64,000 bases of DNA from the NCBI GenBank assembly GCA_021829515.1, contig JAKBPM010000002.1, forward strand, positions 1-64,000, written 5' to 3'. The position numbers and the translations under genes are program-made. Shown piece after piece: positions 1 to 8,980 of this stretch; within the stretch, counting starts at the first letter, position 1, and each line of letters opens with the position of its first letter. The notes beneath the pieces were generated by a model. The model worked only from the letters and a program-made list of their open reading frames with translations. It searched no databases and was not told where the DNA came from. Origin of the DNA: Nitrospirota bacterium. Its GTDB lineage: Bacteria; Nitrospirota_A; Leptospirillia; Leptospirillales; Leptospirillaceae.

Positions 1-1
1 T

Positions 2-1210
2 CTTTCAACAGCTCCAAACCCAAGTGCTTATACGACAATAACCTGTAATGGTGTGTCAAACATCGGGGGGATTAATCTCGATACACAGCATTCTGTTGGC
101 GTGGCCTTTGATACAAAAAGCTACACGCTGGGTTTTTTTACGTTTGCGGAGAGCTCTCCGATTACTGTTTCCGGTTGCGCCACTATGACTCTACCAGGTT
201 CTCTTACAATTGACACTTCAGCGGGTTCGACGGATGTGGGTGGGGTGATTATGGATCCATCCATTCAGACGGCGATCGTTGAGACCGGCTCAGGGTTTCA
301 GTTTGTGGATTATTCGAATCCTTCATCGCCCGCTCTTTCTTCGGTTTACGCTACAATTCCTTTCTTTGAAGCCTCTCCATCAAAGGGTATCGACATTGTC
401 GAAAACTTTGCCTATGATCCCTATCTCGTTGTGGGTGGGGTGAGCTACAAGATGATCCTTTCCGGCTCAGGGGCTGTTTCGTACGCTGCCGGGAAGAGTG
501 ATGGAAATCTTCTTGAATTGGCGGATATCAATACCGGGACGATCTATCGGCCGGACAGCCAGACGAAAGCTTCTTTTCCAATCGGAACAATCAATGGTTG
601 TTCGGCTGATGCGATCGGGGTCGATACCGCCTATCAGGTGGCGATTATCGGTTGTGAGTACGATGGCCTTACAACGTCAACTCCATCCACTTTTTCTCAG
701 GTAACGGTTCTGGTCAACCTGAATGCCCTGACGTTAACTCCTTCGTCGGGGACCTACTCTCTTCCTTCCTCGGCGATATCTTCCGTGACGCTGACTAACT
801 CGGCTCCTCCCCAAAATAATATCTTTGTTGATAGCGTGAATCATATTGTCATGTGGGGGGACGGAGGGGACTGGGGATCCTCCGGTTCGAGCTTTTCTGT
901 GGCGAAGCTTTCTGACCCGTTCACCTCTTTCGGAAACGGGATTGTGGGAGGGGCTGCCATACCGGCGACGATGCCGGCCTTTTCGAGTTCAAATACGATT
1001 CGTTGTAGTGTTTCTGGCTGTGCTCCGCTCCCTACCACCTCCTGGAGCGGGTATGGCTACCCTCACGGAAGCGCCATGTATGTGGACTCATCGGGAAATT
1101 CCGTAGCGCTCTGGATGAATCAGTCCGCATCCTTTCTTGCGATGGTGAAGGCGAATGAATTTCTTTCCGGTGTGCCATCAAATGCCGTGACCTATATCGG
1201 GATTCCCTGA
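2..1210 (+). CDS. Large secreted or surface protein, C-terminal part (5' end outside window)
   Basis: The reading frame is open from the first bases of the window, upstream of the GTG at 53, so this is the end of a longer gene rather than a gene starting at 53. The 400 or so visible residues are rich in Ser, Thr, Gly and Pro with few charges, as in exported proteins. Several stretches of the form G-(V/I)-x-(V/M)-D-x-x-x-(Q/H)-x-(A/V) recur (near GGINLDTQHSVG, GGVIMDPSIQTAI, AIGVDTAYQVAI and IFVDSVNHIVMW), which suggests beta-propeller-like blades. A few cysteines are spread through the chain. I do not recognise the family. Export is inferred from composition only, because the N-terminus is not visible. 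Confidence 0.65.
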   Translation, partial: LSTAPNPSAYTTITCNGVSNIGGINLDTQHSVGVAFDTKSYTLGFFTFAESSPITVSGCATMTLPGSLTIDTSAGSTDVGGVIMDPSIQTAIVETGSGFQFVDYSNPSSPALSSVYATIPFFEASPSKGIDIVENFAYDPYLVVGGVSYKMILSGSGAVSYAAGKSDGNLLELADINTGTIYRPDSQTKASFPIGTINGCSADAIGVDTAYQVAIIGCEYDGLTTSTPSTFSQVTVLVNLNALTLTPSSGTYSLPSSAISSVTLTNSAPPQNNIFVDSVNHIVMWGDGGDWGSSGSSFSVAKLSDPFTSFGNGIVGGAAIPATMPAFSSSNTIRCSVSGCAPLPTTSWSGYGYPHGSAMYVDSSGNSVALWMNQSASFLAMVKANEFLSGVPSNAVTYIGIP

Positions 1211-1227
1211 GAAGTATTCTTTGGACC

Positions 1228-1243
1228 TCTCCCTGAGGGAGAA
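1228..1243. terminator. Short hairpin between convergent genes
   Basis: TCTCCC-TGA-GGGAGA forms a six-base-pair stem followed by AAATTT. It lies between the stop codons of two converging genes and could end transcription from both sides. The stem is short and the U-tract is weak. Confidence 0.35.
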
Positions 1244-1245
1244 AT

Positions 1246-1629
1246 TTATCCGGATCTGGCAGTAGAATTTTTTTGATTTTGTAGCGCTTCTGCCTTTTTG
1301 GTCTTCTGTTCCAGAAATTGCTGTTCTAATACCGCCGAATAAAATCCCCTCATGTGGAAAAAATCCCGGATGCCAAAGATGGTGACCGAGATAGCGGCAA
1401 TGATGGACGCTATCCCTGCAATTTCGTAATAGTCAAAATGCGTCTGCTTAAAAAACCGGATGAGGGCAAGACCCGCAATCAGGAGCCCCACACCGGTCCT
1501 TATATAGGCGAGAAGGGTCCGCTCATTGGCCATCACCGTCCGGTCAATGGCGAGATAATCTGAAAACTCAAGAATCTGTGCCTTTTCCGACAAGGTTTTA
1601 CCATATAAAGAGGAGAAATTTCTTCGCAT
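1246..1629 (-). CDS. DUF202 family small membrane protein
   Basis: The 127-residue product carries the DUF202 signature MANERTLLAYIRTG around residues 33-46, followed by two or three membrane segments (GLLIAGLALIRFF, IASIIAAISVTIFGI). DUF202 proteins are small inner-membrane proteins; related yeast VTC-type modules act in polyphosphate handling, but bacterial single-domain members have no settled role. I chose the ATG at 1629 because AAGGAG lies five to six bases upstream. A longer frame up to 1734 has no such site. The gene is monocistronic here, with a hairpin beyond its stop. Confidence 0.8.
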   Translation of the reverse strand: MRRNFSSLYGKTLSEKAQILEFSDYLAIDRTVMANERTLLAYIRTGVGLLIAGLALIRFFKQTHFDYYEIAGIASIIAAISVTIFGIRDFFHMRGFYSAVLEQQFLEQKTKKAEALQNQKNSTARSG

Positions 1630-1751
1630 GGAGACTCCTTTAAAATGGGGGAGTTTTAAGTTTTTGTTCCGGATTCCGGGGAATGAGTCGCCCGAACGTG
1701 TCGAAAGGCAGTGCGATAAGACAGCATACTTCATCGGGCTTGTCAGGAAAA

Positions 1752-1779
1752 CCCGTTGCTCTTTACCCGTTGCTCTTTA
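1752..1779. repeat. Perfect 14-bp tandem duplication
   Basis: CCCGTTGCTCTTTA occurs twice in immediate succession (1752-1765 and 1766-1779) in the intergenic stretch between the DUF202 gene and the chemotaxis gene. It looks like a recent replication-slippage duplication. No function is implied. Confidence 0.85.
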
Positions 1780-1810
1780 TCGAATCAGGTCATTCAGTCT
1801 GTGCGGGGGG

Positions 1811-1841
1811 CTTGGGGGAGTCTTTGTCAGAACTCCCCAAG
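1811..1841 (-). terminator. Hairpin directly after the chemotaxis gene stop
   Basis: CTTGGGGAGT and its complement, with one bulged G, flank a ten-base loop two bases beyond the TAA of the minus-strand chemotaxis gene. The stem is strong but no U-run follows, so it may stabilise the mRNA end or act with Rho rather than as a classical terminator. Confidence 0.4.
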
Positions 1842-1843
1842 GG

Positions 1844-3403
1844 TTATTTGGCAAACAGGGCGGAAAGCTCTTCAATGGTTCGGGAGACAGTTTCCGCTTC
1901 GCGAAGAGTTCCGGAAGCGATGGAAAGGGTATTCCTGGCCATTTTTTCATTGGAAAGAAGCGTTCCCCTGAGCTGGTCCTCAACCTTGCTGACAACCGAA
2001 ATTGTTGTCCCCAGGTTCTGGATCGTCTTTTCCATGCTTTCAAGACGCTGGCTGATGAGGGTCAACGCCTGCTGGACTTTCTGCCCGTCATCCATATTCT
2101 GGGACATGCCCTGGACCATGCCTTCGGAAATCTCGATCGTTTCCCGCATGACCCGACTTGCATCGGCGACGATTTCCTCGATGTTCTTGACATGACCCGA
2201 TGTGAGGCTTGAAAGCTTCCGGACCTCATCGGCAACGACTGCAAAGCCCCGTCCCTGCTCTCCGGCTCTTGCGGCCTCAATCGCAGCGTTCAAAGCCAGA
2301 AGGTTGGTCTGGCTTGAAATATTCTGGATGCCGGCGGTTGCTTCGGTAACTTTTTCGATTGTTTCTGCAAGAAGATTGATCTGTTGTGATGTCCGGGTCA
2401 CATCTTTGGAAAGGGAGGAGAGGGACTGGGATGCCTGCTGGCCGATCTCAAGTCCGCACTGGGCCTGTTTGCGTGTCGCCTGGGTGGAATTGATGCCTTC
2501 CTGGATGATTCCCCTGAAGGAATTGATCGTCGAGTCAAGCTCATCCATGGAAGAGACGGAATGGGTAATTTCCTCATTCATGTTGGTTGCGTTTTTGTTC
2601 AGATCCTTCATCGAGACGAGAATGGTCGATGTTTCCTTGTAGATGGTGTCCGCATAGCTGCTGACATCCTTGACCGTTTTCTGGAGGTCAGAGGAAAGGG
2701 TCTGGATTTCATCGGCAATTTTTCCGAGTTCGTCTCTTCCCAATGAGGGCATTGTTGCGGAGAAATCCTTGTTGGCAAGCTGCTCGGAAACATTGAAGAT
2801 AATAGAGATCCTTTTCAGCAGGGAGATGGTGAGCATCCCCAGAAGAGAGATGCTGAGGATCATGTCGATGATGATGACGGTGAGAACCTGCATCCTGATC
2901 TGGGATGTTTTTCTGAGAAGATTGGTGGAGAGGGCCGCCAGTGTTTCTTTCTTGTTTTTTTCAACGAGACCCATCATCTGGCTGTATTTCGGAAGAATGA
3001 CCTTGTTGAACCTGATGAGCGAGATCTCGGGGCGTCCGATCGCAAGGGATGCGTGGTCGAGACTGATGGTCAAGGCCATCAGCTTTTTGATCTTCAGTGT
3101 GACAGGATTGTCCCCAAGTTTCTTGATGAGGTATGGGAACATCGCTTCACCTTGAAGAAGCACCGCTTTTTCCACAAAACTCCCACGAAGCCCTCCGGAC
3201 AAAACAATTCTCATGGCGTTCTGGTGCTGAATGAGCATGGATTCCATTTTCTGGGAGAGATCGTCTGTTTCCCGGGAGAGAGCATTGATATGGGTCGACT
3301 CTTGGTCGATGGAGTTGATGCCATGGACGATGACCATGACCGCGATCAGTGAAAGGAGTATCTGTGAAAAAATAAGCCCAAGAAGCTTTTTCTTGAGAGA
3401 CAT
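1844..3403 (-). CDS. Methyl-accepting chemotaxis protein
   Basis: The 519-residue transducer has an N-terminal membrane segment (about residues 8-28), a periplasmic four-helix-type sensor of roughly 150 residues, and a second membrane segment near 178-198 ([20 protein letters not shown]). A HAMP-like linker and a long coiled-coil signalling domain follow. The kinase-contact tip is recognisable as [20 protein letters not shown], followed by [12 protein letters not shown]. It should pass ligand or redox signals to CheA/CheW and flagellar motility. No ligand can be named from the sensor. GGGGTCAGGA precedes the ATG. No che genes are adjacent, so this is an orphan receptor gene. A FliA-like promoter candidate lies about 220 bases upstream. 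Confidence 0.93.
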   Translation of the reverse strand: MSLKKKLLGLIFSQILLSLIAVMVIVHGINSIDQESTHINALSRETDDLSQKMESMLIQHQNAMRIVLSGGLRGSFVEKAVLLQGEAMFPYLIKKLGDNPVTLKIKKLMALTISLDHASLAIGRPEISLIRFNKVILPKYSQMMGLVEKNKKETLAALSTNLLRKTSQIRMQVLTVIIIDMILSISLLGMLTISLLKRISIIFNVSEQLANKDFSATMPSLGRDELGKIADEIQTLSSDLQKTVKDVSSYADTIYKETSTILVSMKDLNKNATNMNEEITHSVSSMDELDSTINSFRGIIQEGINSTQATRKQAQCGLEIGQQASQSLSSLSKDVTRTSQQINLLAETIEKVTEATAGIQNISSQTNLLALNAAIEAARAGEQGRGFAVVADEVRKLSSLTSGHVKNIEEIVADASRVMRETIEISEGMVQGMSQNMDDGQKVQQALTLISQRLESMEKTIQNLGTTISVVSKVEDQLRGTLLSNEKMARNTLSIASGTLREAETVSRTIEELSALFAK

Positions 3404-3733
3404 TCCTGACCCCTTTCGAAAGTCTTTCGATTCAGAAGCATGTGGATGTATGGCTCCAGAATTAAACGATTAAAATAATTTTTCGTTTTTTCTGGGGATT
3501 GTTTTTTTTGGTTGAGCGAATCTTATGTTTTTTGCTTTAATAAATCAAATCGTTTTTTTTCTCCCCGTACGATTAAAAGAATCGATGGTGTTGTTTTTTG
3601 ATTGGGAGATCAGCGGGTTGTTCCTACTTATCGGACGAATTCCTTCCAAGGTTAAGAAAATCCTGTAGTATAGAATGTCTGTTCTTCTACCCTGTTGCCG
3701 CTGTCTGTTTTTTTGTAATGTGATGAAAGGGAT
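3404..3733. other. AT-rich intergenic region
   Basis: A 330-base gap lies between the divergent chemotaxis and holin-like genes. It is rich in T-runs (3480-3560). Apart from the FliA-like motif at 3628-3654 I see no gene, repeat or RNA in it. It probably contains the promoters of both flanking genes. Confidence 0.6.
3628..3654 (-). promoter_or_regulatory. Possible sigma28 (FliA) promoter for the chemotaxis gene
   Basis: Read on the minus strand, TAAC, then 15 bases, then TCCGATAA matches the FliA consensus TAAA-N15-GCCGATAA with one mismatch in each box. It faces the chemotaxis gene, a class often controlled by FliA. The predicted untranslated leader is long, about 220 bases, which lowers confidence. 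Confidence 0.35.
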
Positions 3734-4078
3734 ATGCCGATGGGACTCGTATTAAGAATTCTTCTGAATGCCCTGATCGTGTTTTTTGTGGCCCACTGGA
3801 TCCGGGGCATTCATTTGAGAGACTTCGGAACGGCAATTCTGGTGGCTGTGGTGCTTGGGATCCTGAATGCGCTGATACGACCACTCCTTTTTTTGCTGAC
3901 GCTTCCGATCAATATTCTTTCTCTTGGACTTTTCACCTTTGTTCTGAACGCTCTTCTGTTCTGGTCTGTAACATGGTTTGTGCCCGGTTTTTCAATCGAT
4001 TCTTTTGGAAGCGCCTTTATCGCTTCTTTTCTTGTTTCATTCATGAGTCTCCTCTTTTCATGGTTTTTGATTTTTTAG
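3734..4078 (+). CDS. Phage holin family (4-TM, superfamily IV) membrane protein
   Basis: This 114-residue, very hydrophobic protein has four predicted membrane helices. It carries the typical pattern LRILLNALIVFF near the start and VVLGILNALIRPLLFLLTLP in the middle, as in the YvlD/phage_holin_4_2 family. Despite the name, chromosomal members are not known to lyse cells; some are linked to envelope stress. No phage genes surround it. An alternative start lies two codons downstream. AAAGGG precedes the first ATG. It is followed at a 135-base distance by glmM on the same strand. Confidence 0.8.
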   Translation: MPMGLVLRILLNALIVFFVAHWIRGIHLRDFGTAILVAVVLGILNALIRPLLFLLTLPINILSLGLFTFVLNALLFWSVTWFVPGFSIDSFGSAFIASFLVSFMSLLFSWFLIF

Positions 4079-4213
4079 GATTTTTTGGCCAAAATCGGCC
4101 GCAAATTCCCTTGGGTTCATCCGTGGGCCGAGGAGAAGTTGTCGAGTAAAAAGAATTCCTTGCGCGGGATGTGGTGATTTCCGGGGTTGTCTAAAAGCTT
4201 TTGGAGGGGACCG

Positions 4214-5581
4214 ATGAAGCGATCTCTGTTTGGTACCGATGGTATTCGTGGTGTGGCCAATGTTGAACCGATTACGGGAGAGACCTGCTATCGTCTGGGC
4301 CGGGCTGCGGCCTACCTGTTCCGGAAGTATGAAGGGGGTCATCATGTTGTTATTGGAAAAGATACACGCATCTCCGGCTATATGATTGAAAATGCTCTGA
4401 CGAGTGGAATTACCTCCATGGGGGTCAATGTCATTGTTGTCGGACCGTTCACTACCCCGGGAATTGCCTTTCTGACACGTGCGCTCAGGGCCGATGCAGG
4501 GATCATGATTTCTGCAAGCCACAACCCTTACCAGGATAACGGGATCAAATTTTTTTCATCCGATGGATCAAAGCTTCCTGACGAGATCGAGGCGAGGATA
4601 GAGGCCCTGGTTGTTGGGGATGAGATTGACAGGATCCGGCCGACCGGCCCCGGGATCGGAAAAGTTGCAAGGCTTGCCGGTCCTGATGGCCGCTATATTG
4701 AGTTCATCAAGAATACAACCCCGCGTTCAATGAAGTTCGACGGCATCCATATCGTCATGGACCTGGCAAATGGAGGGGGGTACAACGTTGCCCCGATGGC
4801 ACTTCGCGAACTGGGAGCCAAGGTGACCTCCATCGGCAATCAGCCGGACGGAGTGAATATCAATGATCATTGCGGGGCCCTTTACCCGGAGAAGCTGGCG
4901 CAAAAAGTTCTGGAGGTGGGGGCGGATTTCGGGGTTGCCCTTGACGGAGATGCGGATCGGGCGGTTTTTGTCACCGGAACGGGACGAATCCTCGACGGCG
5001 ATGCCATCATGGCCATGATGGCACTGGCGATGAATGAGAAGGGGACTCTCAGAAACTCGACTCTGGTGACGACGGTCATGAGCAATCTGGCGCTTGATAT
5101 CCTGATGAATAAAAATCGGATAAGAGTTCTGAAGACCAAGGTTGGAGACCGCTATATCCTGGAAGCGCTTGAGGCGGAGAACCTTTCATTTGGGGGAGAA
5201 CAGTCGGGACATCTGATTTTTCGCGACCTTCATTCAACGGGTGACGGTCTGATGTCGACGGTCCAGCTGGTCTCTACACTGGTGGAAAAAGGCATCTCTC
5301 TTTCGGATCTGGCCGCCGTCTATCAACCATTTCCCCAAGTATTGCGAACGGTTCCCGTCCTGAAGAAAATTCCGATCGAGAGTCTGGCTCATCTCCAGCG
5401 GATGTCACATGTTGTCGAAGAGGAGCTTTCCGGTGGTCGTGGAAGGCTTTTGCTCCGCTATTCAGGAACGGAGTCGGCGCTCAGGATCATGCTGGAAGGG
5501 GAGAATCAGGACCGGATCACCTATCTTGTGGAAGAGCTCGAAAGGGCGGTTCTCAAGGATTTTGAGGTGATTGCACACTGA
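4214..5581 (+). CDS. glmM: Phosphoglucosamine mutase
   Basis: GlmM converts glucosamine-6-phosphate to glucosamine-1-phosphate for peptidoglycan and LPS precursors. The 455-residue length is normal. The protein opens with SLFGTDGIRGVAN, carries the phosphoserine active-site loop ISASHNPYQDNGIK near residues 97-110, the metal-binding loop DGDADR near 240, and the sugar-phosphate loop RYSGTES near the C-terminus. I chose the ATG at 4214 because TTGGAGGGG lies just upstream. A TTG nine codons earlier would keep the frame but has no ribosome-binding site. Confidence 0.96.
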   Translation: MKRSLFGTDGIRGVANVEPITGETCYRLGRAAAYLFRKYEGGHHVVIGKDTRISGYMIENALTSGITSMGVNVIVVGPFTTPGIAFLTRALRADAGIMISASHNPYQDNGIKFFSSDGSKLPDEIEARIEALVVGDEIDRIRPTGPGIGKVARLAGPDGRYIEFIKNTTPRSMKFDGIHIVMDLANGGGYNVAPMALRELGAKVTSIGNQPDGVNINDHCGALYPEKLAQKVLEVGADFGVALDGDADRAVFVTGTGRILDGDAIMAMMALAMNEKGTLRNSTLVTTVMSNLALDILMNKNRIRVLKTKVGDRYILEALEAENLSFGGEQSGHLIFRDLHSTGDGLMSTVQLVSTLVEKGISLSDLAAVYQPFPQVLRTVPVLKKIPIESLAHLQRMSHVVEEELSGGRGRLLLRYSGTESALRIMLEGENQDRITYLVEELERAVLKDFEVIAH

Positions 5582-5628
5582 CTGTTCCTGTCGGGTGGCT
5601 GGTTGCTGCAATCTCCTCTTTTGCGGGG

Positions 5629-7362
5629 ATGACAGGAGGGGCCTTTTTCCTTCTGGCTCCCCTTTTTGTTTTGGCTCTTCTTCTGCTTCTTTCTTTTCTT
5701 CTTTACCGTGAATACCAGAATCTGCCTCCGGGTGCCGTTTCTCCCTGGCCGTGGGTTCTTGCGGGATTTTTCTGGTCCGTTTTTCATTCTCCTATTCCTT
5801 ATTCCTGGCAGAGCCCTCATGGAAATACCGTATTTAATGGCTGTTTCGTCAATGTCACAAGCCAGGGGCCCAAGAACTTTTCAGGGATCTTCCTTGCCGA
5901 TTTTCCAGATGGAAAACGTTCAAAAATTCTTTTATCGCTTCCGGTGTCGCGTGTTTTGGGTTCTCTCCGGGCGGGAGAGTGTTTTTCGGGAGATGTTTTT
6001 TTATCGGATTATCCTGACAGGAGGAGTTCCCGACACCGTTTTCTGGGTTTTCTCGATAACGGGATCCTTCAGGGGCAAATTCGTCCATGGAATGTTTTTG
6101 TTCGTGACAGGCAATCCGGTCACCCAAAGGATTGGAGGACTTTTTTTAATGGGGTTCCGGCAAGGGTCGCCTCGCTTGAAGCGCTGCTTGAAAGCCACTT
6201 CCCGGACGATGTGTCCTCGTTGATTGAGGCGATGGTTCTGTCAGACACATCGCACGTGCCCTCCCGGATGAACGATGTTTTTCTGGGATCAGGCGTTTAC
6301 CATCTGCTCTCTGTCTCAGGCGAACACATGGGACTTCTTGCCGCATTCCTTTCGGGGGGAGTCCTTGTGTGCATCCGTTTCCTGCCATTGGGAATCCTGC
6401 GTCAGATCCTTGCCCGAATTTTTATTCCCAGGTTGCTTGCAGTCTTGGTGATTCCCGTCCTGATTGTCTATACCATTCTGATCGGCATCCCTCTTCCCGC
6501 TGGCCGTGCCCTCCTTGCGGCATCCTTTCTTCTGGTCGCTCGAGGGTGGGGGGCTTCAGTCCACCGGGAGGACCTCTTTGGAATTTCAGTGATTGTCATG
6601 ATGATCTTTGTTCCCGATTTGCCAAGATCCATCAGTATGGACCTGTCCATTATGGCGGTCCTGGGTGTGATGGCTGCTCTCCGGATGAATGAGGGGAAAA
6701 CCCGGCATGATGTTTCAGGGATGATCCCTCTTGAATCGATGAAAACGGGGCTTTGGGTAACTTTTTTTACAACGCCACTCTTATGGGAGGTCTTTGATGT
6801 CGGGGATCTTGTGGGGATCTTTTCGAATCCTGTGATTGTTCCTCTGGCGGGGGAGATTCTGTTGCCTGCCGGATTTGCCTGTCTGGGGCTGGCATTCTTT
6901 TTTGGATGGGCACCTTCAATCCTGATGTCGTTTTTAGACGTCTGTTCCAGGGCGGTCATTGGACTTGCCACCTTTTTTTCGGGGATCAGGCTCGGACAAA
7001 TTTCCCTTCCTCCTCTTCCGCCCATCTTTCTCCTTGCCTTTAATGGGTGGATGCTAGGGATTTTTCTTCGCAAGAAACACTCAAGAGGGCTGGGATATGA
7101 TGTTTTGCCGCTTTTGGTTGTGATTTCTCCGATCCTTTTTCTGTCGGTCTCAGAGCATCTTCTGGATAAACAAAGCCCAAAAATGGCTTATGTCGAGGCG
7201 GGAGAGGTATTGCCGGCGCTTGTGCGCCAGCCAGACTCTGATGGGGCTGTTCGGGGAAATGGAGGTCTTGCCTTTTCCGGATGGTTATGGAACCCGCAGG
7301 TGGAGGTCCGCAACTTGTCGAGGCTTGTTCAACTGCCTTCCCTTGATGCCGGAGGGAAATAG
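5629..7362 (+). CDS. comEC: ComEC/Rec2-like DNA-uptake channel, cut short in its C-terminal domain
   Basis: The 577-residue membrane protein has an N-terminal soluble region with the DUF4131 character and a polytopic Competence domain (about residues 200-490) containing VYHLLSVSGEHMGLLAAFL and IPLPAGRALLAASFLL. ComEC forms the channel that carries single-stranded DNA across the inner membrane during transformation. After the last membrane helix, MAYVEAGEVLPALVRQPD resembles the start of the usual metallo-beta-lactamase domain (V-x-F-L-D-V-G-x-G-D...), but the acidic active-site motif is altered. The protein then ends about 40 residues later, where a full domain needs over 200. Its last 34 bases overlap the converging methyltransferase gene. 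It may still be a working permease or may be a decaying gene. Confidence 0.8.
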   Translation: MTGGAFFLLAPLFVLALLLLLSFLLYREYQNLPPGAVSPWPWVLAGFFWSVFHSPIPYSWQSPHGNTVFNGCFVNVTSQGPKNFSGIFLADFPDGKRSKILLSLPVSRVLGSLRAGECFSGDVFLSDYPDRRSSRHRFLGFLDNGILQGQIRPWNVFVRDRQSGHPKDWRTFFNGVPARVASLEALLESHFPDDVSSLIEAMVLSDTSHVPSRMNDVFLGSGVYHLLSVSGEHMGLLAAFLSGGVLVCIRFLPLGILRQILARIFIPRLLAVLVIPVLIVYTILIGIPLPAGRALLAASFLLVARGWGASVHREDLFGISVIVMMIFVPDLPRSISMDLSIMAVLGVMAALRMNEGKTRHDVSGMIPLESMKTGLWVTFFTTPLLWEVFDVGDLVGIFSNPVIVPLAGEILLPAGFACLGLAFFFGWAPSILMSFLDVCSRAVIGLATFFSGIRLGQISLPPLPPIFLLAFNGWMLGIFLRKKHSRGLGYDVLPLLVVISPILFLSVSEHLLDKQSPKMAYVEAGEVLPALVRQPDSDGAVRGNGGLAFSGWLWNPQVEVRNLSRLVQLPSLDAGGK

Positions 7363-8675
7363 TGGTACAGCCGGAATCCTTCCGGAAAATCCTGCCGGTC
7401 CGGATCCTCCGGAGATCCTTCCCGTGACTTCTGGATCCTGATCTTTGCCAATTCAAGAATCTTGTCCGTGGTTTCCGGTAATTCAATCCTGTTTTGGACA
7501 AGATAGCAGATTCGTCTGCGCTGATCTTCCCTGTTGAGGTCGATGACCGCTTGGGCGGTCGGTGCTGTTCCGGCAAAAAAATCAAGGATGATCTCAGGTT
7601 TTGTGGGCGCTGGCGGCGTTGTGGTGGCCCATGAGATCAGATCCCGAATCAGTCTTGATGGTTTTGGAAAGTCAAAGTTTCCCGTTCCGGAAATGCTCCG
7701 AAGCTCTCTTGTTCCATCGGTGGTGGTGACTTTGTCATAGAGCGATGTGGGTGTGCGAAATCGAAGACCATCGACTGTTTCCAGATATTGTTTGGTCAGG
7801 ACTCTCCAGACTCCTTTTCTGGTCTTCCGAAAGATAATCTCGTTCTGGCGTTCCAGAAATGTCTTTTCGCTCCATCTCCATTGGTGAGTCGGGCAGTGAA
7901 TGGTGGATCCGTCAGGTGCCGTAATCGGGTAGACAAGGTTGGGGCGGGGGGAATGGGCTGTTCCGGATTTGGCGAGAGGGATTTCCTTGTAGGGGCCAGA
8001 CGCGTCTTTTTTGGTATAGGAATCAATCATGTCATCAGTCAAAGGCTCGCGAAAGGGTGGGAGCATGGAAACATCCCTAGCATAACAAAGTATATATTCC
8101 GTCTGGGGAATGATATGACGATTGCCTCTTCCCCTGACCACCTTTTTACGCCAGACAATGGTTCCGACATGATTCTTCTCTCCCATGATCCAGTCCATCA
8201 GAAGTTTCAGTCTCGGGAACTCCCGGTCATCGATGCTTGTGAAAATCACCCCGTCCGGCCGGAGAAGCTGCCTGGCAATGGCAAGCCTTGGAAACATGAA
8301 GCTCATCCAGGGGCTATGATCGGTCGCTGGATTGGTGACCCACCCATCAAGGTCTGTATTCTTTTTCAAGGGGGGAGTCTTTTTGCAGGGGACGGAAAAT
8401 CGGTCTCGATAGTTCAGAATGCTTCCTGTGTTGTAAGGGGGGTCGATATAGATCAGCTTGACCCCCTGGGGAATTTCTGCAAGAAGGTATTTTAAAACGG
8501 GAAGGTTGTCTCCGGTATAAAGCCGGTGTACCGGATCGGGAATAGTGCGGGAGTACTCCTGATCTTCGGTGACCGATCCTGAAAATGGGGCTTTGAGATC
8601 ATTGATTGCTTCTTCCATCCCCGGCCAGAAGAGGCTGTTTCCTGTAGATCCTATCCCTGGCACGTCGAACGCCAA
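7329..8675 (-). CDS. Beta-class DNA methyltransferase (type III Mod-like)
   Basis: The 448-residue protein methylates an exocyclic amino group of adenine or cytosine in DNA. The catalytic motif DPPYNTGS is at residues 78-85. The SAM-binding motif DFFAGTAPTAQAV comes near the C-terminus, and this order defines the beta class that includes type III Mod subunits. The variable middle (about 180-330) is the likely target-recognition region. No restriction subunit is next to it, so it is a solitary methyltransferase or an orphaned part of a system. The frame begins with TTG at 8675; an ATG at 8618 is possible and neither has a good ribosome-binding site. It ends inside comEC. Confidence 0.87.
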   Translation of the reverse strand: MAFDVPGIGSTGNSLFWPGMEEAINDLKAPFSGSVTEDQEYSRTIPDPVHRLYTGDNLPVLKYLLAEIPQGVKLIYIDPPYNTGSILNYRDRFSVPCKKTPPLKKNTDLDGWVTNPATDHSPWMSFMFPRLAIARQLLRPDGVIFTSIDDREFPRLKLLMDWIMGEKNHVGTIVWRKKVVRGRGNRHIIPQTEYILCYARDVSMLPPFREPLTDDMIDSYTKKDASGPYKEIPLAKSGTAHSPRPNLVYPITAPDGSTIHCPTHQWRWSEKTFLERQNEIIFRKTRKGVWRVLTKQYLETVDGLRFRTPTSLYDKVTTTDGTRELRSISGTGNFDFPKPSRLIRDLISWATTTPPAPTKPEIILDFFAGTAPTAQAVIDLNREDQRRRICYLVQNRIELPETTDKILELAKIRIQKSREGSPEDPDRQDFPEGFRLYHYFPPASREGS

Positions 8676-8826
8676 AAATCGATTGTCAGATTTTTATTGA
8701 TAACCCCGGACCTGGTTTTTTTTTCCTGTGTCCCATTCCACATGGATTTCTTCCCGTGACGTTCAGTAATCGGCCGGCGCACATTGAAATTGTGGCGGAA
8801 ATCACTCTTTCCGGTGCCGTAAAAGG

Positions 8827-8855
8827 TTGACGAGATTCTCATGAGGGAATATATT
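8827..8855 (+). promoter_or_regulatory. Strong sigma70-like promoter
   Basis: TTGACG, a 17-base spacer and TATATT match the sigma70 consensus in ten of twelve positions at ideal spacing. It points right, into a region without a database-recognisable gene, and would transcribe the small open frame at 8981-9124. Confidence 0.55.
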
Positions 8856-8980
8856 GAAATCATAGGAGCTCCTGTTGGAAGTATTCGACCTTGAGGGAGC
8901 GTTCCGGGGAGGTGGGATTTTTTTGATTGGTCTTCCCTTTGACCGGATGATTTTTCTTGGTGATGAAAGAAGGTGGGAAG

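Noticed and set aside
3734..4078. Evidence of a prophage from the holin-like gene
   Set aside because: No lysin, capsid, terminase or integrase gene is near. Chromosomal holin-4-like proteins are common.
7788..8495. 235-residue open frame antisense to the methyltransferase
   Set aside because: It lies fully within a gene with clear catalytic motifs and has no family resemblance.
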